Shown: piece after piece, positions 45,584-58,259 of the stretch | Numbering within the stretch: the stretch's first letter is position 1 | Layout of the letters: each line of letters starts with the position of its first letter | Assembly: GCF_004193775.1 (NCBI RefSeq) | Contig: NC_041008.1 | Span: 10,621,731 to 10,685,730 of the forward strand | Reading direction: 5' to 3' | Source of the DNA: Glycine soja | Lineage: Eukaryota > Streptophyta > Magnoliopsida > Fabales > Fabaceae | DNA: 64,000 bases | Notes under the pieces: generated by a model | The model's input: the letters and a program-made list of their open reading frames with translations, nothing else | Told to the model about the DNA's origin: nothing | The model's database searches: none | Translations under genes and position numbers: made by a program

Positions 45584-48500
45584 TCACTCTTGACCATACT
45601 CAAGGTGAAGGACCTCTTTTGTTACATCGATCACTTCCTCCACCTCGATGTCCTTTGCCTCGTATTCCTCCTCTTCATCGCTAGCCTCTCCATCCCTGAG
45701 CTTTTGCCTCTGTAAACTCTCTTCTTCGTGGATCTGCTTCCATTCATTAACCCACTTGTCCCACTCTTCCTTCAACATCCTGCGCTTCTCACGCTCCTGT
45801 TCACTCAGCAGCAAGGAAACATCTTGATCTTCTGCCTCGTATTTCTTGCTGTATTTCTTCAAGTTCTTGGCAATCTCTTCCTCTTTCTCCGGAGTCAAGA
45901 AAGATGGTGGCCTTGGTCTCCATAAGAACTATATAGCAAACAAAAAATAAGAATGTGTAGTTGATTACACAATAAAGGCATTCAGTGGTAAACATGCAGA
46001 TTAGCAATAATAAGGACTACAGCAACAATTTCAACGATGAGTAAAATTCTGCTATAACAAAAATTTATACTACCAAAACATCGATTCAAAATTGGAGCAT
46101 TACAATGTCCAAAACCTATCACCGTATGAACATTCACACATGATTCATTGTACCATGGTAATAATATAATAAGTATAATTGCCAACAGTGCATCAAGTGC
46201 AAATGTCGAAGTACCTGAAAGAAGTGATCCTTCAGAATCCGATATAGATGCTTGCCATTGAAAGACCATATATTGAAACCATTCTCCATTTCATGAACTG
46301 AAGTCACCGCAGTTGCAACATATCTACAGTATAAAGAGAAAGCAATATAAGCTTGGGATAATTAAGAAACCAACCATAAGCACTTTTTCAGTAAAATTGC
46401 AATTATCAAACACATGATGACAAAGGTAAATACAATTTTAAACTGATTTTACAAAAGATTAACCTATAAACTGCCTTTATTAGCAATATCATTACTCATT
46501 CAGATAGACCATATACCTTCCAGTTGGATCCCATTCAATATCTGTTGCCATAAAATGTTCAGCAGTAGCCATGGTTTCAAGTTCATCAACGTTGTAAAAT
46601 TCCAACTGTCCATTGAAGCCTTTCAACCCAGCCAGTACAATGTAGCGACCGGCAGGTGACCAAAACAGAGCATTTGCTTGCTTGCCCTTCAGAGTAATGA
46701 GTTTTGAAACTCGGCTGTTCTGACCAGTACGCATGGAATAAATGCTAACATCAGGCTTAGGGTTATCACCATGAATAACTGCAAATCTGTGACCCTTTGG
46801 CTCCCAAGCAAACGCAATGATCTTATCATTCTTATTCTCAAGCTCCAAAACTTCAATTGGTATATCCCGTTCTTTTATACGGAAAAGCTCAAAGCCTGTG
46901 TATGTGCTTTTTTTTGTTTTCGTGTACCTCTCTACATTAACAGCAAGGTAGTCTCCATTGCTTTGCCAGTAAATCTTGCAGTCACTGACACTGAAAAGGT
47001 TCTTCTGCCTGAGTTCCTCTTTGCTGGGGATTTGAATCAGACTAACCTATAAATATATCAAAGAACATAGATATAAAATAATTGATAAATAATATATGAC
47101 CATTCATTATGATACCCAAGTAAAACAAAACTTTAATCCATGTACATGAAAGAAAAAGACAAACTTACCCTGGCAGGCTGGTTACCGCCTCCCATCTCAG
47201 GAACAAAAAGAGCAATAATTGGATCAGTTGGAGACCAGCAGAAATCCATTATATTTTCAACCTTTAAAGATTTCTTGTCAACAAGAGAAAAGGTCTCTGC
47301 CTCATAAACGGAGAGTATATTTTTCCCCATCCTTGCAAAGTATTTATCATCTCTTCCACCACTCCATCTGCAAAGACAATGACAAGAATGAATAACTGCA
47401 TTAGACACATGACAGATGCAAAAATAATTGCATGAGCTAGATAAAAATAAAGAAAAAAAATGTACTTGAAAACAGGCCATGAAACTCCAGTGACACCCCC
47501 AGCACCTCCAACTGCAAAATCATCAGCACTCCCTTTGAAGTCCCTCATCACTTTACCAGTCCTCACATCAAATATATTTATCACAACTCTCTACAGAAAG
47601 GGAAAAAAAGAGTCTGTTAGGAACAGTGTCTAAAATGTCTAAAATACTATTAAAAGAAAAACAAAGAAAAAAGCACTCACATTGGCATCTCGGGGATTGC
47701 TTGGTTCATGGCTGCTATATGTTACCAAATACTTCTCACCAGGCGAAAAATCAATAAGTTTTACCTATAAATATAAATAATCATTAGTATGGAAAAAAAA
47801 ACCAAAACTTTTGCCAAACAATGATAGAAAGCAAATCACAAAGAAAACCTGAGGATGTGCATATCGCATAAGTCTATTAAAGCTTGCAGCACCTCCCCAG
47901 ACTGCTGCCCCCTGTCTGTGAACAGTGGCCAAGTATGTCCCCAAAGGAGACCATTGCACAAAACTCTCTGTCCAAAACTGTTATTAAAAAAAATACATGA
48001 ACACCCATGCCAGCAGCAATAAAAAAATCATGTAAAAGTAGGGCACTTGTAAATATTAAATAGTACAAGATACTGAAATAAAACGTCCACTCACTGCACG
48101 CTTATAAACAGGATCAGGCTTTAAATGCCTGGCATCGTTCCACAAAACCTCAGTATCCGAACCAGCACGAATCACAAACTGGTCCCTGGCCTTTGCATCA
48201 GTGAGCCAGTGTTGAAGATTTTCCTGTAAGAGATACCAACACCAAGGAGCATCAGAAATATCAATAAGGTACAAGGTTCCAGAGCAAAATCTACTAAATC
48301 ATAAATCATAACTAAAATACAAACATATATTTTTCAAACTTTAAGCTATACAACAAGTAAAGCAACTGTATTCACAATTCCACATAGAAGGGTGGTTCGT
48401 CAGAAAACCTGAAAGTGCTTTAATTCATCTAAATACTAATATAATAATAAATATCAGCAGAACCACATTAAAAGGGAGCCAGTGCCTATATATTGTATAA

Positions 48501-49445
48501 CATATTATGAAAGTGCAGCTAGCAGAAAGCATCATATAATCCAAATTATCATAGTAGCAAAAGGCAACAATTGAGACAAAACTAGGCATAAGTCATGGCT
48601 ACAATAATACATTACAATATAAGCATAACAACCTCTATAGAGTAAGAGGCAAAATGTAGAAAAATAAGCATATGTAAACATATGAACCTTACCCCTGGAG
48701 CATATGGCTTAGTTTCAGGAGGAGCCCACTCATTAGGCACCTTCATGAATCTGTCAAAGTCATCAAACATGCTCACGGCAAATATGTGTGCCCGGTCCAA
48801 TTTGTACCCATGAGTCTTCTCTTTAGCAAGCTCAGCTTCCTAAGAAAAAATAAACGCCCAATTTAACCACACCCAAATCAGAAAAACAACATACAATTCA
48901 ACATCGACTAAAAACACAATTGACATCAAAATCACTAACAACAAACAATATAGGACAACAATTATTTTTAGATTACATTGAAGAAAGAGCGTGTATACCT
49001 GAGGGGTATTGTACTCAATGAAGCAGTAACCTAGGGTTTTCTCGGTTTCAGGATCAACCGGCATCCAGAGGCCATCCTCCTTGATAACACCAATTTGACT
49101 ATAAATTTTTCGAACCACTCCTTCAAGCTTCTCGAACTTCTCCCTCGGAACCACGGGGAGGTTATCCACGACAATGATGTTACCAAATCCAGACTCAAAC
49201 TCGAGATTCTCCTCCTGGTAAACCACCTCGTCATCACTGTAAAAAAAGAAAAGAGTCAGAAAACCGCAACCCTAGGGTTCCGTTTCAGGGGCCAGAACCT
49301 AAAAAGGGCGAAGTAGTTGATACCTGACGATGCCGCAATCTTCGCCGGGAGGGAGGCGAATGGCGTCGAGATCGAGAGTGGAGAGATCGACGCCGAGACG
49401 CAGCGCCGTGTCCTCGATCTCCTTCATTACCATGACGTCCGCCAT
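45584..49445 (-). CDS. EIF3B: eukaryotic translation initiation factor 3 subunit B, 718 aa
   Basis: Eleven exons (complement): 49445-49324, 49236-48999, 48839-48693, 48223-48095, 47977-47849, 47764-47681, 47590-47466, 47367-47169, 47046-46517, 46323-46215, 45928-45584. All introns are GT-AG and the sum is 719 codons including the stop. eIF3b is a core scaffold of the eIF3 complex, which recruits mRNA to the 40S ribosomal subunit in the cytosol. Domains: RNA-recognition motif about residues 61-145 (NIIVVDNLPVVPREKFEKLE, GYCFIEYNTPQ), then the large WD40-type beta-propeller (about 160-590; SPLGTYLATVHRQGAAVWGG, FSPGEKYLVTYSSHEPSN, WSPAGRYIVLAGLKGFNG), then a charged helical tail (about 605-718) with an acidic EASDEEEEYEAKD stretch, the part known to contact eIF3 partners. 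The start is the first ATG of the frame (MADVMVMKEIEDTALRLGVD). The length is normal for plant eIF3b and no lesion is seen. Identification is firm. Confidence 0.97.
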
Positions 49446-51061
49446 GACTGTAGCAAGCACAGTGTTATCGTTATGGAGGCAGATGGCGGTGCGAGAGAGG
49501 GTTTGCTTTCTAGGGTTTTCTCCAGTTTCTGAAACGCAAAAACGGTGCGCCGCAGGGTCTAAGGATTGCGTTTTGATATTCTTTATAGGTTTCTCTCTTT
49601 ATATTAATTCTAGGTGTCACTCTCTTTTTTTATATTAACTCTAGAATTATTATTAAAATTAAAATGCTGTCAACATTTTTTTCTTATACTGATATTAGGT
49701 GTCTCTTTTTTTATATAGTTTATGTAGTATAAGTTTAATGGGTTTTCAGTCAAAAAGTATTGTGAATTTTATATTTATTATTTTAAGAATTATCTTTTAA
49801 ATGTATATTTTTTTATTATTTGTAAAAATTAAATTTATATTTTATTTAGGTGGTTGTAAAAATATTTTTTAAGGAATTTTGTGATGTATGTTTTTGGAAT
49901 AATAAAAAATTTAACAGGTTGAATTTATCTTTTTTTATTAGAAAAAATACTTGTTTTGTGTCTGGCCATATTTAGTAGCTTTTACCAATTCTGTTTCATA
50001 TATGTCGTGTCCTATTTTAAATTTAAATAAAAATAATTTAAAATACATTTAAATTTAAGTATCAGTAACAAATATTTTATTTCAAAAAAAAAAAAACAAT
50101 GATAATAGACATAAAAAGTTATTTCATGTACAACTTAGCCGCTCATACTAATTTTCACGTATAGGTGTAAGGAAAAATAACATATTTTATTATATACTAG
50201 GTTAAAAATAGACACCTTTTTGGAACTAAAAGGTATATGTAATTAGTGTCGCCTATTTGAAATATTTGAAAATATGTAACTGAAATTGGTAGTTAAAATA
50301 AAATTGAAAATATTTAACTGAAATTGAAAGTTTATAATTTTTGGGAGTAAAATTGTCCATTAGAAAAATGGATATTAAATAAAATTATTTCCTTTATAAT
50401 CATTATAGATAAAAATAAATTAAAGAGATAAATAGTAAATATTAAAGGGAAAATATCAAAAAGATCCTATGTTATATTTTTTTTTCACTTTTAAATTGAG
50501 CCACTTAACAAATTCATCTTTTATACAAAAAAATATCCCTTGTTTGGTTGGATAAAAAAGAGAAGAAATGAAGAGAATTGTGTGAAATTTAAGTGTGCAT
50601 GTGTGTTTGGCTGGATGGATTTGTGTGGCAATTTTTTTAATTTTAACATGGATCTCACAGTTTTTAATTGTTGGAGTTTCATGATTTATAATTTAATATT
50701 TTCTAAATAAACCATGAGCCAAAAGAATTCATTCATGAACCACGCATTAAGCAATAGTCATTCAGGGTTGCCTTCGTAACACACTTTCAAACAGTAGAAA
50801 GGTTTTTTTTTTTTATTACCAAACGTTAAAAAAAACAACACATCTACTCAACCCACGCGAATAACACTGGAGCGCTCACAAAACCAATGCGGTTTTCTCA
50901 TGCGTCATGTTTAAAGGCATACACCTTATATAGAAAAGGTGAGGTCTATCTTAATTTAGATCATATTTAATCAATTATTTTCTAATTAAATTGAATTTTA
51001 TCTTAATAAAATTAAATTCTCAAAAATATTATTTCCATTTGCTTGACATTAGTAATTTAAA

Positions 51062-51095
<34 letters not shown>

Positions 51096-51830
51096 AATAA
51101 GTGGAAAAAACTGAAACAATAAATAAGAATAGATAATTATCGTAGAAAATAAGTTTCGTTCTAAAACACAAAATAGCCTCTTTTTCAGCCCCGTCAAGTA
51201 CATGTGGATGTTGTTATATTCTATAGACCAAGTTATATTCATCATCCAAATATTTCACTTTAAATAAAAAGTAGCTCCACGATTATTGATTAATATTACA
51301 TGCAAATATATAACAGATTTATTTCCTTGTTAAAAATTTACTGAAAAGTTAGAACTACAAAATTACAAATGAAGATCGTGTAAATAAAAAACACGACTTA
51401 TAAAGTTGTAATTTTAATTAAATTGTCAATAACAGAGGTTCTTTATACGTCAAAAAAAAAACAAGTACATTAAATATCAGTTATAATTCCTCATATCTGA
51501 AATTACCTATTACCTGTACGATAATGAATACTCGTTTATAGAAATGGGAATCAACACACCCCTCGGCATAGTCATCCTTACTTCTAATTTAAACTTAGCT
51601 ACATAGCCCAACACCATTAATTCAATGTAATGTGTCCCATCCCTGGATAACTGTCGTAATTTTGAAATTCCAACAGTTAATGAGTACAACTCTTCAAAGT
51701 AAGAATTTTCTATAAAAAAATTTGCAAGTTGGCTATATCAAATTAAATTACAATTATTGTACAATCATACAAAGAACTCCAACGGATAAGTAAGGTGCAA
51801 CTAAGAAAAAAGCTAGTGCTACAAAAGCTA
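49446..51830. other. eIF3b 5' flank and intergenic region
   Basis: The first 150 bp are the probable 5' leader and promoter of eIF3b. The rest is AT-rich with an (AT)n run at 51062-51088, and no gene or TE is recognised. Confidence 0.5.
51062..51088. repeat. (AT)n microsatellite
   Basis: About 13 AT units in intergenic DNA. Confidence 0.9.
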
Positions 51831-52415
51831 TCAATCAATCTTCTTCGAAGAAAGAAACTTCCTGGTGAGATCAGATTTCAATTTGCATCCAAAAGAATGT
51901 GTTTTGATGAATAGGTCATCAATGTCTTCCTCCTTCTGCTCGTATACGTAGAAAGCTATAAACGCAAAGGTAACCCCTGTAATCGTGACCAGAAACAAAT
52001 TAGTATCATTCCTCACCCAAAAAAAAAAGAAAAAAGAAAACAAACAAGTATCATTCCCATGGGAGTTCAGGCAACAGCCCCACCAAAAAGTGATTCGATG
52101 AGGTGTGACATATAACTTGTCACCCTCAGGAATGTCAATTCAAATTATTCAATGAGGTATCCATAAGAAAACAGAGCTACAGACTTCTGAATGCTGATTG
52201 CAATTTGCAAATGAAATTTTTAGAAATAAAAGGTTATCAGACATGATTCAAAAATTCAACCAATGTCAGAAATCTATTGTGAATTCAAGTAATATAACAT
52301 TGGCTTCCTGTCATAATTTTATTGGTTGCAGAAATAAATCCAATTAAATGGAGGCATGCATAGCAGTATATTTTCTGTGCAGACAAATTCATGTTGGCAC
52401 ATGCAAGTTTGTTTG

Positions 52416-52460
<45 letters not shown>

Positions 52461-55400
52461 GGAACCTATAGTATACAAGCTCTGCAGTGAAAAGGCTCCA
52501 AGGAAGCTGAGAATGAACAGAGAGAGAACAACCTATTGATCAGCAAGGGAAAGATGTCAGCACTTCTGATACTTGAGAAACTTATACTCAGTAAATTGTC
52601 TGCATATGTAAGCTTGCTTATAAACAAAATTTCATAGAGAAATTTTAAAACGAATGCAGTGCAGATACCTTGAAGAACAGCACCCAATCATTCCCTTCTG
52701 CAAGGGATTTCAAAACATTCACAGCAATATTCCATGATGAGGCCACTGAGAGAGCAATTTGATGAGACAAATCTTCTGATAAGTGAAACCATGATTTGGG
52801 TATTTTCTCAAGAGTAAACCCCAATCTGCACAAGCATTAAAGCAGAACAATAATTAGCATTTATTTTAACATTAAAAACTCCAATGCTTCTAACAACTAG
52901 ATTATCTTTATAGTTATCATTGGACAAGTTAATTGTGTGACAACTGCAATATTCAACAGTACATAATGTACTCACATTTTTGCAGGTAGAATGGCATGAA
53001 TGAATAAAAAGATCGATGCAAACAATAGAAGCTTTGTCAGAGCACTAATGATGGTATTTTCCGATGCAATGAAGTTGAAGTATATTGCAATCAAGACTAA
53101 CAATGCGATGAAAGTTTGCTTTTTATCCTTCCAAAGCAATGTGTCGGCAACTGCAAATTAGCACATCAATAAAACTCAGATAAATAAATGTAAACTGTAA
53201 AACTACTTCCAGGATGAACTGGTTACAATGTTCTGTTGGTATAGTAGGTAGAAGAGATCTGATAGTATTGATCACACAAATAGATAATAACTGGTCAATT
53301 TATGATAATCAATTAAGTTAGAAACAATAACTCCAAAATTTGTTAAATTGTTGTTTTAGGCCTCTTACAGCTACCACATCAAGCACAGACATGCTTTATT
53401 ACAATTTTAAAAAAGGAATTATCAAGATTGAGATATATGGATAATAGGTAGTATATGATACGGACCTGCAGTTGTGAGCATAAACTACAACTTCCTGCAC
53501 TATCTGTTACAATTTTACCCGATTTCTCTGACTTGGAAGATAAATGTTATGCAAATCACATGTCTATCAATATGCTCTTGATTATAATCTAACCAGACTC
53601 ATGAGAGAACCAAACATATGATACAGTAATGTAGGAGCAGCAGCCATGTGCCTATTTTTATATGTCTATTAACAGTTTAATTCTACTTTACAATAAACCC
53701 AGACCAATTGTAAAAACAGCAAGTCCAGATTGCCCAAACAAAGAAGTTAGATACATATAGTTGATTATTCACACCTCTTCCACTTCCAAGATATTTGGAA
53801 GCTTTTGAGGGACCTTCTCTTTTAGTCTTAGGTTGATTTTCAGCCTTCAAGTGTGTGAATGATTCAATTGTCCTCCGCAGACCCTCCTGCAAGAAACATT
53901 ACAATCTCATTATTATGGGAGAATCACCGGGCAAAAAGTAGGATTAATGAATACACTCACTGCAATAGATGTAAGGAACTTGGTGCACTGAAATATCATC
54001 CATTTAAGAAAAACATCTCATACTTGATTTCATGATATATATATATATATATATATATATTAGATAATCTTAACTTGTTATCATCAGTGATTTTGGGGGC
54101 CTTGAGTTAGCCAAGTTCTCATGTTTTTTATCTTTCAAAATATGAACACAGAATGTCCATGATAGAGCATATATATTATTACTTTTCTGAAACATCATAG
54201 AACCTGTAGTGTTACGATGGGTGCATAGCCAAGGCGATCCTTTGCTTTTGAGCAATCAAAAGTTCTGCTGCAAGATGTGAGTCTTATTCTTGAAGGAGTT
54301 AACTGGGGCACCTTCATCCCATATGGGCCTAGTAGCCTATATATCCACTCCACCAAATGTGCAATTGGCATGATAACAAAGGTAGGGATCTTTATTCTTG
54401 GCCTGCAAGTTACATGACTCAGATAACCAAGAAGTGACATTGATAATGCCATAATAATGTTTGTGTTTGTTTATCTGAATGAAAAAGCATAACTATGTTC
54501 CTTATTTATTTTAAATATAAAAGCAAGAAACATAAATACTTATGAATTATTGATTAATAATAGGAAGCCAATTTTCTAATTTACATAAAGAAGAAGCCAT
54601 CATTATGCATAAAATAGATAACAAATAATAGCCACTAGCCAGACTAGCAAGACCAAAAATTCCATAATCCAACATCCCAAATTGACAGCAACTTCAGCCT
54701 AATCCTGCTGATAAGAACAACTTAAATTTGCATCTTTCATACAATTTTACAAAACAAAGAAAAAGGATGTATTAATGTTATAATCACATAGGGTGATGCA
54801 GACTAGGCATAATCTCAGATAACTTGTTATATTTAAGTTTTTAAATTTAGGAAAATATTCCATATCTCTAGATAGCCTCTATGTTTGATTAGGATTTGAC
54901 TATTGGTCCAGTCAAGGATTATAAATACTCCTTTTTTGAGATTCAAATTGGTATTTTCTATAAAATATTAATCATTAATAAAAAAAGAAAACTTTCAAAT
55001 TTTTGCATGAAATTTATGGGTGTTTTGAATCCTTGGTTAATATCTAATGGTTAACAGTACGTAAGAACCTACCCTTCATATCCAAGACCTTTCACTACCA
55101 CTGACACGAACTCCCAAAATTTCATAGACTCCATATTTGTTATGAAATATGCCTACAAAACAAGTATATGTTAGCAAGAAAATACCAAAGCAATTGCTAG
55201 GTTTCCTAACTTGCAAATCAATCACTTTTTTCCCCCTCCTTTAGTAGGAGAATGCAATAATTCATTCTTAGTCTAACAAACTAGGTCACTAATAAGTCTT
55301 TTCTAACAGGCATTTTTTCATGTTTCCTCATTTTCCCAAATGAAGAGATCTACCCTTCACCATATTGTCATCATTTAATCAATAATTTACATCTTCCCAA

Positions 55401-57312
55401 GTATACACTTGTGATGAACCAACAACCATTCAGCGATGAAGCTGCCCTGTCTAAACCTTCAAATATATCATCATCATCATCTTCCTTGCATGTATGGCTT
55501 TAAATTTTCATTTACAAACACAAATAAACAAAAGATACAAAGTAATAACAGAATCTTTCAGTGGTACCTCTCCTGCAGCTTTTTCTGAAATTGGTCCTTC
55601 TGAAACTAGAGCTTGATCAGCACATATATGGGCATGAGCCACATTTTCAACATATGTGAAATCATAAACATTATTGCCATCACCAATAATGAACTGGTCA
55701 AGAGAGAAATTTTATAAATATAAATAATAGAAACAAAGAAAGGTTGAAGAAAGTTTCTGCTAATAAGTAGTTAAATATGCATATTGCTTAGCAACCATTT
55801 TTGTACATATCCCTCCAAATGTGATAAAGCAAAATGTTTATCTTATCAATCTCAGTCCAACATGCAATTTGTGGATAGTTTCCCATTCATCAAGAACGTC
55901 CTAAGGCTAATAAATATTTCAAGATTACATAGTCATTAGTGTTCAATTAGTTATTTATCAAGACTCCACATATGCACAACAAAATATAACCTTTAGCACA
56001 AACTGAACACACCATAGCATCAGTCAATAAGCTAATAAAACCCAGTCAAGCTAATGATTAACTTATATGTCATTACACTCAACCGCAAGGCACGGGATTT
56101 AGAGCATAAAAGCAGATCCAATAGAATGGGAGCTTCCTTTTAGTCATATATTATGCAATACAATAGACAAATTTCATGCCTTCTATAGGCCATATTTAGG
56201 TTTCTAAATAACTTCCAAGGTATAACAATTATGCCAGACAATGAAGTTACATTTTACATATACAGACACTAAAATCTATATCAGTAGGAGGAAGTACAAC
56301 ATGTACCTTAGACTTCCCTTTTCTGGCAGCATCAACTAGGGAAGGCACCAACAGCCTATCACCAGGCCCAAAAATGCTGCTAGGGCGTATGCAGCACGTT
56401 AGGAGCCCATTAGTTCCATTAGCTTTAATAACCAATGCCTCACCCTCGGCTTTCGTCGCTGAATAATGATCATTAGGCTGAAACAAACCAAATTCATCTC
56501 AGAACTACCCCAATCGATCTAATAACAGGATTGATAGATAAACATATAAACATATAAAGCCCCAGTTCTCACACACTCGTAGATACTTACTACTATCATC
56601 TATCATTCTCAAGTTCCATGCGAGAAAGAATGAAAGCCGAAACTAATAAACACGTTCGAATATTTTGTTATTTAAGTAAAAAGAGAGTTGCTAGAGTGTG
56701 TACCGAATGCGCATAAGGCATTGTTTCGTTTCCGTTATGAATTCCATGAACGCCGTCGAAGACGACGCTGGGAGAGCTGGTGTAAACGAGACGCTTCACG
56801 TTCAGCTCCACGCAAGCATCAATGACATTCTTGGTCCCTTACAAAAACAAAGATCTCAGCCAAAGAATCAAACTTGCAGCAGCAGAAGAAGAAGAAGAAG
56901 AAAAAGAGTGAGGTTTTAACCTTGCACATTGACGGAATGATGAAGCTGGTAGTTGTTAATGGAAGAGTTCGGAGCAGCCATGTGGAAGACAACCTCAACT
57001 CCCTCCAACGCTGCACTACTCATAAAACAACATTAGTGTGTCGTGTCGTGTCAGAGTGAGAGAAGAGGTTTGTTGGTTACCTTTTAGGACTTGGGCCTTG
57101 TTGCGAAGATCGAGCGAGACATATTGAGCCCGGCCAGAGTGCAGGGCCTGTCCGAGAAGCCCTAACTGCTCGGCGGGCTCGAGAACAATGCTGGCTTCCA
57201 AATCGGCGATGCGAACGCAGTACTCGTTCTGACGGATCAGCATTTCCACCAAATGCCGAGCAGCGAAACCGCGACCTCCGGTCACCACGCACCACTTATC
57301 TTCCACTGCCAT
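51831..57312 (-). CDS. 3beta-hydroxysteroid dehydrogenase/decarboxylase with reticulon domain, 562 aa
   Basis: Twelve exons (complement): 57312-57081, 57010-56921, 56837-56704, 56477-56307, 55693-55568, 55152-55073, 54402-54204, 53886-53775, 53150-52976, 52825-52669, 52532-52466, 51976-51831; all GT-AG and phase-consistent (563 codons with stop). The family (Arabidopsis 3BETAHSD/D) oxidises the 3beta-hydroxyl of 4-carboxysterol and removes the C4 carboxylate during C4 demethylation in ER sterol synthesis. Residues 9-20 hold the NAD-binding VVTGGRGFAARH. The catalytic pair is Y157 and K161 (PNDHYSATKAEGE). Sterol-dehydrogenase blocks follow (SSIFGPGDRLLVPSLVDAAR, FTYVENVAHAHI). From about residue 385 a reticulon-like domain adds paired hydrophobic hairpins that bind ER membrane. 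The C terminus KKID fits a KKxx ER-retrieval signal. The length matches the Arabidopsis reticulon-bearing form. No lesion is seen. Confidence 0.95.
52417..52461. repeat. (GT)n(GA)n compound microsatellite in intron 11
   Basis: About 15 GT units run straight into about 8 GA units and end four bases from the exon 11 donor (exon ends at 52466). In the transcript it reads as a CU/CA-rich tract directly after the 5' splice site. Confidence 0.9.
54035..54061. repeat. (AT)n microsatellite in intron 7
   Basis: About 13 AT units in the dehydrogenase intron between exons 7 and 8. Confidence 0.9.
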
Positions 57313-58259
57313 AGTCAAACTCAAAAACACACACAACGCTCACCTGATTCGAAGAATCGCAGATTCACCCAAAACCCCAAAACCCTCTTCCAAGGCTGTA
57401 GATCTCGCCGCAAGCACGCCACCAACGGCGGAGGGACGGAGGAGCCAAGAGAAGCGACGCCGCGTCGGAACAGAGGAGCGAAGAGAAGGGACGACGGAGG
57501 GGGTGAACGCCTAACACACCAGTGTAGAAGAAAACAGTACAGCAATAAAGCAAATCTTTATAAATTTGAGAATTCATTTTTATGTTAGGATTTGGGATCT
57601 TCGATTTTAGAATAAAAAAACAATTGTACAATATTTTAAATTATATATAATTATATATAGATTAAGAAAGTAAAACTTGATTGCTTCTCTCTTGAGACGT
57701 GTTATTATTTTTTTATGGTTGATAATAGATGGGTTTGATTACAAATTTATATTTAAATTAATTAACACATTTATACCCCCATTAGATAATATATTTGTCA
57801 CAAACATAAATTCAAATTACACTTAAGTTTAGTCTTAAATACGTTTTTGATATCTAAAAAATAATTCGTTAAATTAATGTCTCAAATTTATTTTTGGTCA
57901 ATTATATACTTAAAAATTTATTTTTTAACGTAATATTTGTCGTTAGTCTCATTTTATTAAGTAATGACAAAATGGATGAAATGTCACGTCATCAAACCTA
58001 ATCACCTAACACGTAGTCAAATTAAAGTTATGTCATTATTTGGTATTTATTTTTTACAAAAATTAAATTATTATATTTCATTAACTAATGAAATTATATA
58101 AAAAAAAAACTTGACTGAGATTTGGAAAACGTTCCCTCTTCGAAAATGTGAGTTCATCTTCTCAAAAGTGGTAGTGGCTTTTTGCAATGGTTGATTGTAA
58201 GTGTTATCAAGGTTGACTATGATATCTACTAAGTGGAAACAAAATGAAAGGGTTTTCTT
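57313..58259. other. 5' flank of the dehydrogenase gene
   Basis: GC-richer leader and promoter-proximal sequence up to about 57550, then AT-rich DNA. The open frames at 57253-57631 on both strands overlap the leader and have no recognisable product. Confidence 0.5.

Noticed and set aside
47133..47584. Long open frames crossing eIF3b introns
   Set aside because: They read through introns. The spliced exons with conserved phase explain the coding signal.
57077..57631. Several open frames on both strands around the dehydrogenase start
   Set aside because: They are shadows of exon 1 or of the GC-rich leader. Only the frame starting MAVEDK matches the family.
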